A stretch of 64,000 bases of DNA, from the NCBI GenBank assembly GCA_021234155.1, contig JAJEKV010000051.1:7766017-7830016 (forward strand). Direction: 5' to 3'. Below the pieces are notes generated by a model that was not told where the DNA came from, ran no database searches, and saw only the letters and a list, made by a program, of their open reading frames with translations. A program made the position numbers and the translations under genes. Origin of the DNA: Isoetes taiwanensis (lineage: Eukaryota; Streptophyta; Lycopodiopsida; Isoetales; Isoetaceae). Of the stretch, positions 46,601 to 58,497 are shown one piece after another (the stretch's first letter is position 1; every line of letters begins with the position of its first letter).

Positions 46601-47900
46601 CTGAAAATTCTATATTGTGGAAGTGAAAAGATCACCAAGAGCAAGCGAAAAACAAGTAAGAGTCACTCTGTTATATATAATCAAGTAATATTGGCAGATC
46701 ATATGCCCCGGGAGAGATACGTTGGGCTGCGAGCTTGACTAAGGTGACGATAGAGAAGCTTTGGAACTATTATGACGAGGATGAAAGAACACGCGCTATG
46801 CAAATCAGACCTAGTGAGGACAAAAGAAAGGTTATGAAAGAAAAAGGGAGCGCTTATATAGGCAACTTAGATCTACACAAACAGAGAAGGTCTACTTCAT
46901 TAAGGACACACAACAGATGGAGAGAATAATAGACCTTCCAAGAGAACATCACAAAGAATTTAGCTAACCTTAGCGACAAATCTCAAGTAATATGATACCG
47001 TAAATCAAATATAATTTCATAATATCGTGAATATAGACAAAAATATGACAAATATGTATTCATATATTGACCATGACCAACAATGACAGATTAGAAACCA
47101 CTCCCACTCCATGGTAATATCTACAGCCCCTAACTCTTCTAGGAGTCTAATGGATCACCTGTAAATAGAAGAGCAAACTCAAACCTCATTGAGGTTATAC
47201 TGTGTATAGCATAGATATGTCTGGCATGCCTATGGCAAGTTCATCTAAAAATAACAGATCTAAACTTAAACGAGAACTTAGAAATAGGAAGGCATGTACT
47301 CAATAAATCTTGCACGAAGCGGCTTTGTAGTAGAGAGATAATGATTGAGGGGTTGCTTATAGATGGTGTATCATCTCAAGTTGAAAGCTTGTGCTCCAGT
47401 GACTTGTATGCAACATTCTATGATCACCCCTCGACAAATTCGTCATGATTTTTCCACATTTTTAACGATTGCTGTCTACAGAATGGGATGAGTGCGATTG
47501 TTACTAATTTAATGTTGGTGTTCTTGAATTCATCCACCACCAAAATTAATAGTTCCATACATTAGTAAGCTCAAGCGCAATACATGAATTCCATGGCGCG
47601 CCACACGTGACGGATGCTCATGGAATAAAAAGGTGCACATATATTGCCAAACTCTGTTTCATCATGTTGAGAAGAATGGGTTTTGTTGCATATAGTGGTT
47701 ACTACCACCACTACCCTTGCCCAACAAGATTGAATGACTTATATAACATGCAAGAGTTTGCTCAACTAGCTGAGAAGAATGAACAATTTATTTTGCTTCA
47801 GCGTTTCTGGAGAGGAGGATTCAGAATTTGAATTTTCCTTCATCGGTGATTCGCCATCGATTTTAACATATCATCGCCACGGCTCCACCTTTAATCGCAG
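43621..47900. other. No recognised gene except a short tandem repeat
   Basis: Open frames are short. 46735-46929 on the plus strand is a basic, charged frame without a known family. It may be the far 5' part of the Helitron at 47.9-51.7 kb, which cannot be shown here. Confidence 0.35.
45938..46165. repeat. ~121-bp tandem duplication
   Basis: GAACCTTAGTGTAGATTTA occurs at 46002 and (last base not compared) at 46123. The preceding TTAGATTATG/TAGATTATGC and TTAGCG blocks and the following GAAAAA...GTGATATC/TATGATATC blocks also repeat in order. Confidence 0.8.
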
Positions 47901-48499
47901 ATCCATTGTAGATATACATGATGAATCAACTATATACATGCTCTAGGATCAAAAGAGTGCCATTTCAATGGGTTGCTATTATAGTTCAATTTAATCGGCA
48001 ACCATTTATCCAAAACCTCCTCCCAACCATGGGAAGCATGCATCTACAACTCAAAGATACATCACAGCAATTCAAGAGCGATTGCAAGTAATGAACTGCG
48101 AGCCATTGCAGAGCTAGTAATGACAATCAGATTTCACCTCGAATTGCTGGTTTTTGGTTCGTGAATGAAGGAACCAACCTTCAGTGAACATTCTCGATCC
48201 TATATGAGCTCCAATATCCTTTTTGTTTTTTCCTATGGTACTATTGGTCAATTTGAAAATGAACATGGTTTTACACAATTGTGTGGTATAGGTGTAGATT
48301 GTCGACCAGGAACGCTTTTCTTCAATTAGGTCGCTTATGCGAGAATATTTGCTGAGGCGTATTCTAGGGGTTGAAGATGCCCATTAAACTACTTTAGAAC
48401 GCCGACGCTTCGAAATAGAAGAGTGCAAAGATGATGAGGACTTATTTCAACGAGAGAATAGACGACTTTAATGACATCATCTTACCATCATCCTTCTTG

Positions 48500-49155
48500 G
48501 GTGTCGAGGTGGTGCTCGCGGCAAATGCAGACGTACGGGCGCTTATCTAGATCAAAAGGTCGCCCAACATCATTCATTACCATGACTACAAATATGGACA
48601 CGTAAATAAGAGCGATCAGACCGACAAAATGCATCGTTCCATGATTGTTATCCGATGCTTTCATGACGATTGCAACGTATTGAAGGAATTTTCATAAATT
48701 TTTCCAATGCAGATTTATATAATAATACCATAGAATTTCAAACGCGGATTGCCACATGCTCATCTCGCCATCTTGCGATCGAACTCCCGAAGACATGCAC
48801 CGATCAACACGCATTGATGACATATCATCTCTCAACACTGCTTTTACCGATTAAGTCCTCTCGTGGACAAGTCCAAAAATTTATGATCCACAGACATACA
48901 GAAAGGTGTTCTCTCCAAATGGCAATTCCTGTTGTTACACTTCCTAAGGACATTAACCCAACAACGTATCTGATTCAAGGGTTGCGTAATACAGGAGAGG
49001 AGTATGACGATGTATGGGTGGTTCTCTATAATGCTTTCCTCCCTACCAGCGTTGATTGTCATATTATGGTATACTGTGATCAACAGCTTCGTATTCTTCA
49101 TTTTATGGTTATATCTACAAGGGATTTGACAATGCTAATTTCTAGTATCCCGTGA
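48500..49155 (+). pseudogene. Helitron Rep nuclease domain
   Basis: GRPTSFITMTTN is encoded at 48559-48594 (Helitron-like N block). The HUH motif LPHAHLAI is encoded at 48749-48772, one base out of frame with the preceding EFQTR. Then come a WVVLYNAF...DCHI block near 49015-49060 and YGYIYKGFD at 49104-49130, the two-tyrosine YxxYxYKG motif. These are the catalytic elements that nick and join DNA during rolling-circle transposition. Plus-strand frame 48670-49155 is the longest single open piece. Confidence 0.9.
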
Positions 49156-49559
49156 TAGGTATTCAACTTCTATACCATCATCACAAATGGAAGATCACAA
49201 GTTTAGAATCGGAATCCTCGCCGAAAAACAATGATCAATCTAGAAAAATACTAGCCAACCATCGTGTTCGCAGACCATCTGAACAACTACTAGGAGACCT
49301 CCTAGGGATGAAATATGTGATTATTGAGGGCGCCAAGGGTCTATCAGCAATGTAAGCTTGCTGCGGAGAACAATGTCGTAGATATAACAACAGTCTCTCA
49401 ACACAAATGCCTACCCCTGCTATCCATTATTATTCAAACACGAGGTTTATTAGATCGATATTTCTTTACTAATCAACTTTGAGTTTGATGCCTTTTACAT
49501 ATATTCAAAGATAAGTGAACAATAATCAAGTAACTACATACAATCCAAAGATTGGCTAC

Positions 49560-49770
49560 TCTAATATGAATCTGTTTGAACAAGAGTGTAGTGAGGGGTT
49601 CACGAGAATAGTAGTGAAGAGGAGGGTAAGGCAACCAATTGTGGCGTAGGATAATGGCTATTGCCCCAGAGAAGCGCTCTACTTGAGGACAAATCCTCTC
49701 GCTACATCGCCTGCGGAGGACAAGGGATGAAAGCAGAAGGTCGCTGAACAACAATATGAAATCTTTACTC
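49560..49770 (+). pseudogene. Helitron central region
   Basis: The plus strand reads IAPREALYLR after a VVKRRVRQPIVA stretch. This matches the region between Rep and helicase, usually IGRMYxxxPxxxExYYLRLLL. Frames shift on both sides. Confidence 0.65.
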
Positions 49771-50379
49771 AACAAGCTGCGTAGAGAGGTGAGGGTTACT
49801 CAAGAAGATATAATGAGGCGATTAGTCATGGAAGAGTCGCTTTCTCTATCACCTGTAGTCCATTACTAACCGCGATTTCTTTTTGCCATGTTACTTTGAT
49901 CAAGGTCCAGCAATAGAGCTATGGAAAGTCTGAAATAATGAGACATTGACCTGCTAGACGCACACATATTCAAATGGACGAGACACCGTCGCCAATGAAT
50001 CCCTTCATTTAATCAACAAGATTCTAACACAACATAGTACCAACATCATGGAGATTTGGTTCCACCACAACCCTGTTGAAGAAATGTATGAATTTCATCA
50101 TAAAGATTTAATATAAGGTGACGAAATGACAAGCATAATGAATAATGACCAACAAAAGATTTATCATTTAGCTCATTCGAATGTTTAGAATCCCCTGTAG
50201 CAAACCAACCCTTTATCGTCATGGAAAGGGCTTGTAGGCAAACATTCTCGCTGAATTGCATATGTCTGCCTATACGCCGCAACCAAGGTATAGTATCGGC
50301 GCGGTAACGGTCAGCACATGCCACAGCCCCATGACCCAGTGACTAACCCACTCCACTCTCCGTTCCGCAACCTCGTGGA

Positions 50380-51700
50380 AGAAAATAATGCGGGCCTGTA
50401 TTCAATGATAGAATACGATTCCGAGCAGCGTATTGCTCTGGCCGCAACTAAGGTCGCTGATCTGAATGCAAATTCCCAATGGCAACAGCCGTCACAGGTG
50501 AAAGTGCCCACTATTTATTGCAAGACGCGGCATAGTCTTCCGGAGGTAAAACACTTTATTTGCTGGAGATTTTGTAGACAAGCGCGCTCGCTGTCGGCGA
50601 GAGGAAGAAATGCAAGCATATAACGCAATTCATAAAATCCTTCCACTATGACAAACTTTCGTGTGTTCGGGACAGAACAACCGGTATGTAATGTCAGATC
50701 TGGTCTACTGGCTTTGCTGACCGATTGGAATTTGGGGAGGAGTCCATCGGTTCAATCGATATCTTCAACATAATAATGTAGAAGATACTTTATCCATCCA
50801 ACGCATTTTTGAGATTCGTGATTCATGCAAACGCAATTTGTCGGTCATCAATAAGAGCGTTGATATCTTAATGATCGATTCTTAATAGAGTTCCTAGTTA
50901 TGATAAATCTTATTAGAGTCATGATCATACCACCGAATAGTATGAAATTACATATGGCGACCACCCTTACGCAACATCGATTTTTAATAACTTGTCATTC
51001 CTACTTACCCTTTAACCATTTAACTAAAGCTTAAGGTAGGTGCAATATGTCATATTATGAAACTACTAGACATGGAAAAAGGTCTAGAAAAATGCGTAGA
51101 TCGACAATGTATCAAGTTTGTAATGGTAAAAGTATTAGGATGAGGCGAGTCAAGAAGAGGCTGTATCGATCCGATCTCTAGAACCACTTTTACTAACCTG
51201 AGAATCGGCCTTTGACCATTCAGAGGACGCCAATTACCTTCACTATCAGTGCAAACCACTTTCAATAGCTGCCAAGGACGACGCTGGACTGCAGGTTGTT
51301 AATCGACCCACGTGACCGAGGTATCTCGACATGGCCGCCATACAATCAAGCCATTTCGACATGCGAATCTAGTAGAAGATGCTCATCCTACTCTACCAGA
51401 GAATATTACGAAAATTCAAAAATATTGTCTACAAGGAGTTATTGTGTTTATGAAGTAATGCTTTTCTCAATCTTTTTCCGCATGTAAGAAAAACGACAAA
51501 GAACTAGACTCCCAATAAGGTGCTGCCTTCTCCATCTTTCAGAAGGGCTTATCACAATCATGCTTTCTTCAACTTTATCATGTGTTACATACTCTAAAAA
51601 AACAATTGGACTTCAACAAGGTACATCCTCCACCTTACTGTGTAATTATTATCCGCCCATAAGATACGTGATCATTGTTTAATTACCATGAGACCTCATT
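50380..51700 (+). pseudogene. Helitron PIF1-like helicase (broken)
   Basis: EYDSEQRIALAATKV near 50413 leads to SGGKTLYLLEIL at 50539-50574, a shortened P-loop (GxxGTGKT expected) and ATP-binding site. Towards the end, an IGLQQGTSSTLLCN block near 51610 corresponds to LxxGxPVMLLRN of the C-terminal helicase half. Between them the frame is lost. It would unwind DNA during replication of the element. Confidence 0.75.
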
Positions 51701-51717
51701 TGTGTCTTATCCATCGC

Positions 51718-52030
51718 TATGATGGTTTAGTGGTAAATCCATTGGTTATGGGATGCCCCTCACCGTGATCAAACCTATTGACTAGCATCGGATGGAAAAA
51801 GAGGAAGAACGCGAAAAAAAAAAAAATCCATCGCTATGAAATGGAAGTAAGAAGCGGCTGGTTATGGGAAAACCCCACCCAGCTCAAACCCAATCGACTA
51901 CTACCTGATAGAAAAAGAAAATGAAAAATTATCAAGGGTCGGTGGTCTAGTGTTGGGTGGCGGGGTAACTCTCACCAGGCTCAAAACCCACCGATTACCA
52001 CCGGACAGGACCCCGGGTTTCACCATTGAA
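51718..52030 (+). repeat. Three tRNA-like SINE-head copies
   Basis: Two segments have a box-A-like start (TGGTTTAGTGG at 51723-51733, TGGTCTAGTG at 51943-51952). All three have a box-B-like centre with TCAAA(A)CC (about 51767, 51892 and 51979). A-rich linkers separate them (51811-51824 and 51911-51930). Each has a diverged ATTG/ATCGACTA...GAT/CCGGA tail. These features suit tandem tRNA-derived SINE fragments. None folds into an intact tRNA by eye. Confidence 0.6.
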
Positions 52031-52231
52031 ACTGTGATGACCCAAGAGCGTGACTGGTAGGGGTTTTTTCATTCTGAGACGTCCGAGATACTGATCATTG
52101 CTTTGGGCTGTCGACATCACCATTCCCCCGAGGTGGTCGCAGGAAGGGAGAGTTGGGCGAATGTCCTGATCCGCAGATAAGCACGTTAGGCCTACTCCCT
52201 ACTCCAATGCTCAAGAACCTAATGCTTTAAT

Positions 52232-52700
52232 TTGCAGAGGAGCTCAGAAGCCTGCAGTAAATATTTTACCGGTCTTCTTTTGCATTTTGGGTTTAATCGA
52301 AAGCTATTGAGCTATCTCGCAGCTTTTGGGTTAACCGCTGCATTCTTTTCCTCGCATTCCGGCATGGTTTCACCAATGGGAGTTTTAGTAGCTATGGGAG
52401 GAGTCATAAAAGCAGTGAGCCTGTATAATCTATTCTTCTTTCCGGGTCAGCAGCTTTTGGTTTCTATCACGAGGTATGGCTGCTGGGGCATTTCTTTCTA
52501 GTTCAAATAAAGCTTAATGGCTGTGTTTTTCCTCCACATAGGAATGGGAGTTTTGGCTCAACATAATTCTATGTCAGAAGAGCATTTACTGATGAAAGCA
52601 AAGACTCTCGACACATATTGTCAGACACAGGCAGCCAAAAATGATATCGAAAGTTTAAAAAGGATTAGTAGAGTTAGACTGCTATGTTTAGTGGAATAGT
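52232..52700 (+). other. Exon-like sequence, possibly a captured gene fragment
   Basis: Candidate acceptors precede open stretches (TTTGCAG|AGG at 52237; CCACATAG|GAATGG near 52541). A hydrophobic run, SYLAAFGLTAAFF...SPMGVLVAMGGVI, resembles two membrane segments. A second piece, MSEEHLLMKAKTL, is helical. A small GAKAARNRRKW exon-like piece follows at about 53319. I recognise no family. Position beyond the Helitron helicase fits Helitron capture, but a decayed host gene is equally possible. Confidence 0.3.
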
Positions 52701-55580
52701 GCGAGAAGCCTGCCAATACCGCCTCTGTAATTTTCTTTTTATTTAATTGCAGGCAAGCAGTTGGTCTTTGATCGATAAAGGCACTGACAAATCCTTTCCT
52801 CGTCATTGGTAGAGCTTCAAATGATCCATGGTAATGAAATACACAATCGAGTAGATCATGTCGCCAGCTAGTGATCCCTTGCAGAATGTAGGTGTTGGAA
52901 AATGGAATTGCTGTGGTGTCATGATGAATACATTTTTGGCGCTGGGAATCTAACCTAAAAGACGCGGAGGTTTGTATTACGCACTCGCCACATTGTAGCC
53001 TTGAAGAATGTCTCATACTATTACTCTTGTCTCGAAGCTGAGTTGTACCTTTACATTTCCTCTAGTACAAATTTTATATATAACTGCCACATATCATTGC
53101 TCATTACAATGATTCTCGAGTAGTTTAATATGTTTCGTGTTGTTACAAATATCTTGTTTTAACTACACCAGATGTGAAACTAGTATGCTGTGTATGGCTT
53201 TATGAACTTTGAACATCAGTGGGTATTTTGTTCTACATAGAGCACGCAATCTTGGGCAATTTTTGTTTTATGTGTCCTTCCGGGTCTTAGTGATAATTAA
53301 TTACCACCGCTTTATAGGTGCAAAAGCTGCCAGAAACCGCAGAAAATGGTAGCTAAAAGGGAGGTTGGTGTAAACATTTTGCACAAATTTGATTTAGCAA
53401 GAATGTTCATTACGCGCAGCCTCGGTATAACATCAGCCATGAAATGTTGTAAGTTTGCTGATGGCGCCGCTTCATACTGATGTGGACAAGTACAATCAAT
53501 TTAAAGGTTCTTGACAACATAGATAATACAAAGGTAACACTAAGAACTATGACGAAGACACGGAAGTGCTAAGGTGCTTTCATTTTTCTTTTGGTCTTTC
53601 TTCTACATTGAAATCTGTTTTTTCTTAAGTACTTCATATAAGTATTTATTTGATATGCTAGATTGAATAATATGGATATAAAGAAAATTTCTAAGAGATA
53701 TGGCAGGACACTCAACCAATTGCACATTCTCGTATTAATAGAGAACCAAGTCCTGAGGTGTGATTTACTAGGTATGATCTTCAACATGTTCATTGGTCCG
53801 ACAACGGCATATAACATGTGGTCATTAATAGGAACTGCTTGGTTTATAGTGTGTTGACATCTATCTCGAGTAATGCCCTGTGAGCATTAACACAAGTTGG
53901 CTGGTATTCTTTTTTGTTCCGTGACCGTTTTCTTTGCTGTTGAGATGTTGATTGCTGAGACATGTTTCATTTTTTGTAAGGTTTTAACATGAACGTTTAT
54001 AGTTCGGGTTTTATAGTACAAGTAAGATTGTTAGCCCGTGAGTAGTGCCGCTTCAGCAGGATATTCACTACCTTCATTTAGTTTTATTTTTGTATAGTTG
54101 TGCATACAACGCTTAAATGTAATTTCAATCATTACGCCTGCTACATCCTTATTCAATGAAGAAATATGCATGGATAATTGAGGAGGTGTTCATTATTTTG
54201 TTATTGACATTTACTGAAGAGAAATCATTGTGCTGCCAAATGCATTTTGTAGTCGCTCAAGTTTTTTTCATGAGAATCCAAGATTTGGCTTTATATTAAA
54301 TCGCATATTCTTTGAGATTAGAATTGCATAGCTGCACATAATCCACCTAATTAGGTTCTAAAGCTGATTTTTTTCTCTGCAGGGTCAAATGTGTCAAGAT
54401 TGTATTTGCTAATTTTTATTCTAATCGTACCTTTACTTTTTGATGCGTATCGGTGAAGGCCAGCATCCACACCTTCATGTATTTCTATTGTACAAATATT
54501 CATATTCATTGGATGGATGTAAATTTAGTTTGCATGCAGTTCAATTATTTGGGAATTCACAAAACAGAGTCGCGGGTAACATTGTAACAAATACTTGTAC
54601 CATAGAAGTTATCATAAATTTAAAGTCAAAGCAACCATTTTGCTCTCGAAATGGCCACGTTGTACTATTGATGAAATTTGTATGGATAATTGTGATATGG
54701 TACTCTTTAAGGAATGGGACAATACCAACAAGATTATCGAATTCAAAATGTAATAGTAACTAGGTGATATTTAGTCAGAATGCCATTAAAACGGCTTTTA
54801 GGGATTGCCAAAAAGAAGGAATGGACGAAGACTTTTCAACGCTACGCTCTTTCCTAGAGGCAATATGTGAACCGAGGGATCGCACTTGTTAAGGCACCCT
54901 CTTCATATCGCAAACAAAATTTATTAGATAGTATTTCATACACGCGACAGATAATAGATAGTATTTTATGACAGAGAAAAGTATAGATAAACGTCAATGT
55001 AATCAAATTCAGGTGCGTTCAATTGCAATCGACTCGATGGTAATTTCTTTCAAACATCCTTCTAGGGCAATTGACATCATGTGCATGAATGGAAATGATC
55101 TTCTCTGTGAATGTGCGTGATATGATGATAGAGAATTAATCCAACAGTCAGGTGCTCTGTAGGTGCTTTTATAAGAACAAACCAGCAGAGAAGTCCCAAT
55201 ATTATATGAGGCATCTTGTTCGCTTATGCACGGTTGGAGACAAAGTACGTAGGATCGCACTGCACAATAAATAGAGACTCCACCATCATGTGCCATTTAC
55301 TTTTTACCATCATCTATTAGTAGATGTATAATTTGAGGTATTGATTCACTATGATGTATTGTCCTTAGCATGTGGCTCCATGTATGTATTGTCTCCAGTA
55401 TAGAATACCTTTGTAATGTCGCATGCATGTAAGAACCCCATGAAATGCGACCGAGATGCAAGAATGTCAATTAAAAACATTTGAATTTATTTATTCTCAG
55501 ACATAGGTAGGTGCACAAGCACAACCTCAAGTGGCCAAGATCGGGTAGGGGTATGCAAAACTAGGATAGTCCGAAGCATA
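52701..55580. other. AT-rich DNA, no supported gene
   Basis: It resembles intron or intergenic sequence. A polypyrimidine acceptor (TTTTTTTCTCTGCAG) ends at 54381 but no coding frame follows it. Confidence 0.4.
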
Positions 55581-55636
55581 TCTACTGAAAGGGCTTGGAA
55601 ACCCGGCTTTTCCCACGACAGATAGGGTTTTCACCC

Positions 55637-55665
55637 AAAGTCGAGGCCGGGTTTTCCTCGACTTT
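55637..55665. repeat. Perfect 10-bp hairpin
   Basis: AAAGTCGAGG (55637-55646) and CCTCGACTTT (55656-55665) are exact inverted copies around a 9-base loop. No T run follows, so it is not read as a polymerase III terminator. Confidence 0.8.
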
Positions 55666-55799
55666 GCACGTTAGATGGTATCCTATGTGCTTAGATGAAA
55701 CTCTGTGATGGTACCCAAAAAATGTTAAATAAAACAATGCAAAACATGACATGAAGAATAAAGTGGAATCATGTGGATGAAACAGCTTTTCAGCATGGA

Positions 55800-56600
55800 T
55801 TACAGGTGGTATATGAATATGGAAACAGTATGGGTTCAAATCCCATATGTTCGTAATAAAGAGAAACAAGTTCATATGCCGTTTAACTCATACATAGTGG
55901 CAACCACGGGGTCTTCTTAACCCTTATATAAATTTCCATCCATTTTGGATCTAAGTATGTTCTCGCCTCGACCAACTGCTCTTCAGACCGATTGATGCCT
56001 GCCTCCCATCCTTTCTTCGCATCCTCTTTATTGTTTGATCCGCGACCGATTCTTCTCTTCGATATCTTTTTTTTCAAACCCCACGGGCCTCGATGCGGCT
56101 CACATCGCGGCTCCCCATATCCCGCACCAGCTAATCTACATGGATGTCAGCCCTCAAAAATACTTTGCATCCACTCTTGACACAATAACAAAGTGGGAAT
56201 CCATGGTGATTAAAATGCTTCATGTATCATGTACATGAACACAAGGAAATAGCATGGTTCAAATCCCATATGTTCGTGAATATCAAGAGAAATGTTCGCG
56301 ACAACAAGCTTAATCCATATAGGCAAAACCACGGGTTCTCTAACCCTTATATAAATTTCCATCCATTTTTTGGATCACAGCAGGCGTTCGCCTGAATCAA
56401 CTGCATCGATTGATGCCTGCCTCCCATCCTTCCTTCGGGATCCTTCTTATTGTTTGATACGCATCATCATTGACCTTCTTCGATATTCCTTTTGAACCCA
56501 GTCAGCCCGATGCGGCTCTCATATCTGTGGTTCTGCTATCCCTATCGGCTAATCTATACGGATGTTTCTCTGCCTCTTAAAAATACTTAGACCACTTAAT
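55800..56600. repeat. 423-bp tandem duplication with TATA and T-arm-like motifs
   Basis: GGTTCAAATCCCATATGTTC occurs at 55833 and 56256. Shared blocks follow in order: AACCCTTATATAAATTTCCA, GATTGATGCCTGCCTCCCAT, TTATTGTTTGAT, GATGCGGCTC and GGCTAATCTA-like. The first copy forms a perfect T-arm (ATGGG-TTCAAAT-CCCAT), which could be the box B of a tRNA-derived element. Each copy carries a TTATATAAA box. Confidence 0.85.
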
Positions 56601-56831
56601 AGTTCAACTATATGACCGCCATATCAGCTGTGTCTTTGTTGATCAAACATTTCTGAGTTCCATATTTACAAATTCATCCATTCAAATTTTATAATAACTA
56701 CTCCCGCAGAGTGGAGTTGATTTGTCAGCTGTATGCCTTGGTCACGCGACAACTTGTAAACCATAAACATGATTGAGCAAAACCATAACCATAAATAATA
56801 GGTAATAACCTTGAACCATATTTCATGAACA

Positions 56832-56955
56832 AGGGATTTTTTTCATAATTTACATGACTATATATGTACAATGATTTGACATGACTATGCTGCAGTGATT
56901 CAAGCATGAAGGAATGGTAAGATTTCAATGATTACCATGAGGTACCATAGAAAGT
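56832..56955. repeat. Dispersed repeat, copy 2
   Basis: This is the counterpart of 43438-43560. Shared words include ATAATTTACATGAC, GTACAATGATTT and GATTACCAT, followed by GGTACCATAGAAA. Confidence 0.75.
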
Positions 56956-58000
56956 CTAATTCAAAATTTGGAAAGAATGGGGGAATTTGAAGATATTGAA
57001 TTTAAAGAATTAGGAAGAAATGTACATATTCAGCACTAAAACCATTGAAATCGAAAAAGAAAGACTCACTTTAGAAAATGGTAATGCTTTTTGATCGGTG
57101 AAATGCTCGAATGTTTGATAGGAATGCTTCTCGTAATGCTTCCCGATGTGAAAATTAAAACTGTGAATGACATCTGAAATCGCTTACCTTCTTTTTTTTT
57201 TGCTCATTTCATGTTTCGCGACAAATCGGCTTGAACAGGACGCCCGAGAACGACCCGCATCGACTCCACAAACAGTCGACTTGAATAGACTCGCTTCGAC
57301 TTGCTTGATGAGCACGATTTGAAATCTTGAACCCTGTTGAGTACGATTTGAAATCTGAAGCAACTCGAGAATCCGCCACCACTGGAAAAATTGCTTGAAC
57401 GACCGCTGGTGCTAAACCACAAGGGATGATCTTCGAGAACCGACCCACACGTAATCCGATTGCTCCTCGCTGAATTTCGACCCGTTTTGAATCGACCAAG
57501 CAACTCATTCGCCTTTGAAGCTTGAAGAATCATCAACTGACCCAGATGGAGAATCCAACCTCGCTACTATTTGTTGGTGCAATGATTGTCGCTCAGCCTG
57601 ATCGACATAATTATCAAGCCACCCGATGATGTTTCAATTCCACCAAGGTCGGTTATCAACAACTCACTCTTCCTTTTATGGAAGCTTGGATTATGCAAAG
57701 GAGGCAATGATTGGTTATGATCTCGCTGTCTTATTTTAAAGTGGGAGTTCTCCCCTAAGAAATAAGACTCTTAGAGAGTTGTAATGGTAGAATTGACGAA
57801 GACATGTCCTAAAAGTTTTAATGGAAACCTTATGGCCACATTTTATGATTTGGCTCAATCATTTGTGGTAAAAAACTTTGCACAAAACCATTAACATTCA
57901 ACATATTAAATTTCAAGATATTAGCCCGGCGACATTGATGATATTAACACACATTGACATATTTCGTTATTAGTCCAAATCATTTAACAAATTTCTCAGT
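56956..58000. other. No recognised gene
   Basis: Two overlapping minus frames at 57204-57536 are Ser/Arg-rich and unrecognised. The plus strand there repeats ACGATTTGAAATCT twice (about 57313 and 57343). Confidence 0.4.
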
Positions 58001-58290
58001 CCCTTTGGTTTGGGTGCATCTCACACGTGGGTGACTCCGCGGCAACGAGAGTCGTTGGATAGGGTGACATTCACCCTTATTCCTTAATCACGCCTCGCAC
58101 GAAATTGCCTAGGTATGCAAGTGCGTACAAAATTTGTTATATTGTATAACAGAGATCTCGAAAAATACTATAAGATTTCAAGTTTTAATACCATATGGTG
58201 TTGATTCTCAGACGTAAAAATACAATTGCTATGAGGGCTCAGCTGCCCCACGCTACCCCTCACAGATGAATATGCACCCAAACCAAAGGG
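58001..58290. mobile_element. 290-bp MITE-like element with perfect 19-bp termini
   Basis: CCCTTTGGTTTGGGTGCAT (58001-58019) is the exact reverse complement of 58272-58290. Similarity continues inward imperfectly for about 30 more bases. No clear target duplication flanks it (left CAGT, right GGTT), so superfamily is open; the pyrimidine-rich ends recall Harbinger- or hAT-type MITEs. The interior is non-coding. Confidence 0.82.
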
Positions 58291-58497
58291 GGTTTAAGGG
58301 GATTTTAACTTAAATGTGTTGAATCAATGGTTGTGTTAATTAATGTCAATGAAAGTTATGTTGATTGTTAATGCCAATGGTTGTTGCGTGTTGGTTGTTA
58401 TGTGTTGGGGATTTCTAATTTTATATAAATGTTAATGTTGCAAAAATTTTTGGCCCTAGGGACGCCCCGTGTGTAAAATCGCTAGTGGGTACAACTT

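Larger units (their letters stand above)
47900..51700 (+). mobile_element. Helitron with Rep/helicase gene (broken)
   Basis: The coding order of a plant RepHel protein is visible: Rep (HUH nuclease) domain, central region, helicase. Details are in the separate entries. Helitrons move by a rolling-circle-like mechanism and often carry captured host exons. Element ends (5' TC, 3' hairpin plus CTRR) could not be located, so limits are approximate. No intact frame exists, but motifs are readable across single-base shifts, which suggests recent origin and/or sequence error. Confidence 0.85.

Noticed and set aside
55831-55905. A complete tRNA gene around the perfect T-arm
   Set aside because: No acceptor stem, D-arm or anticodon arm can be built around it.
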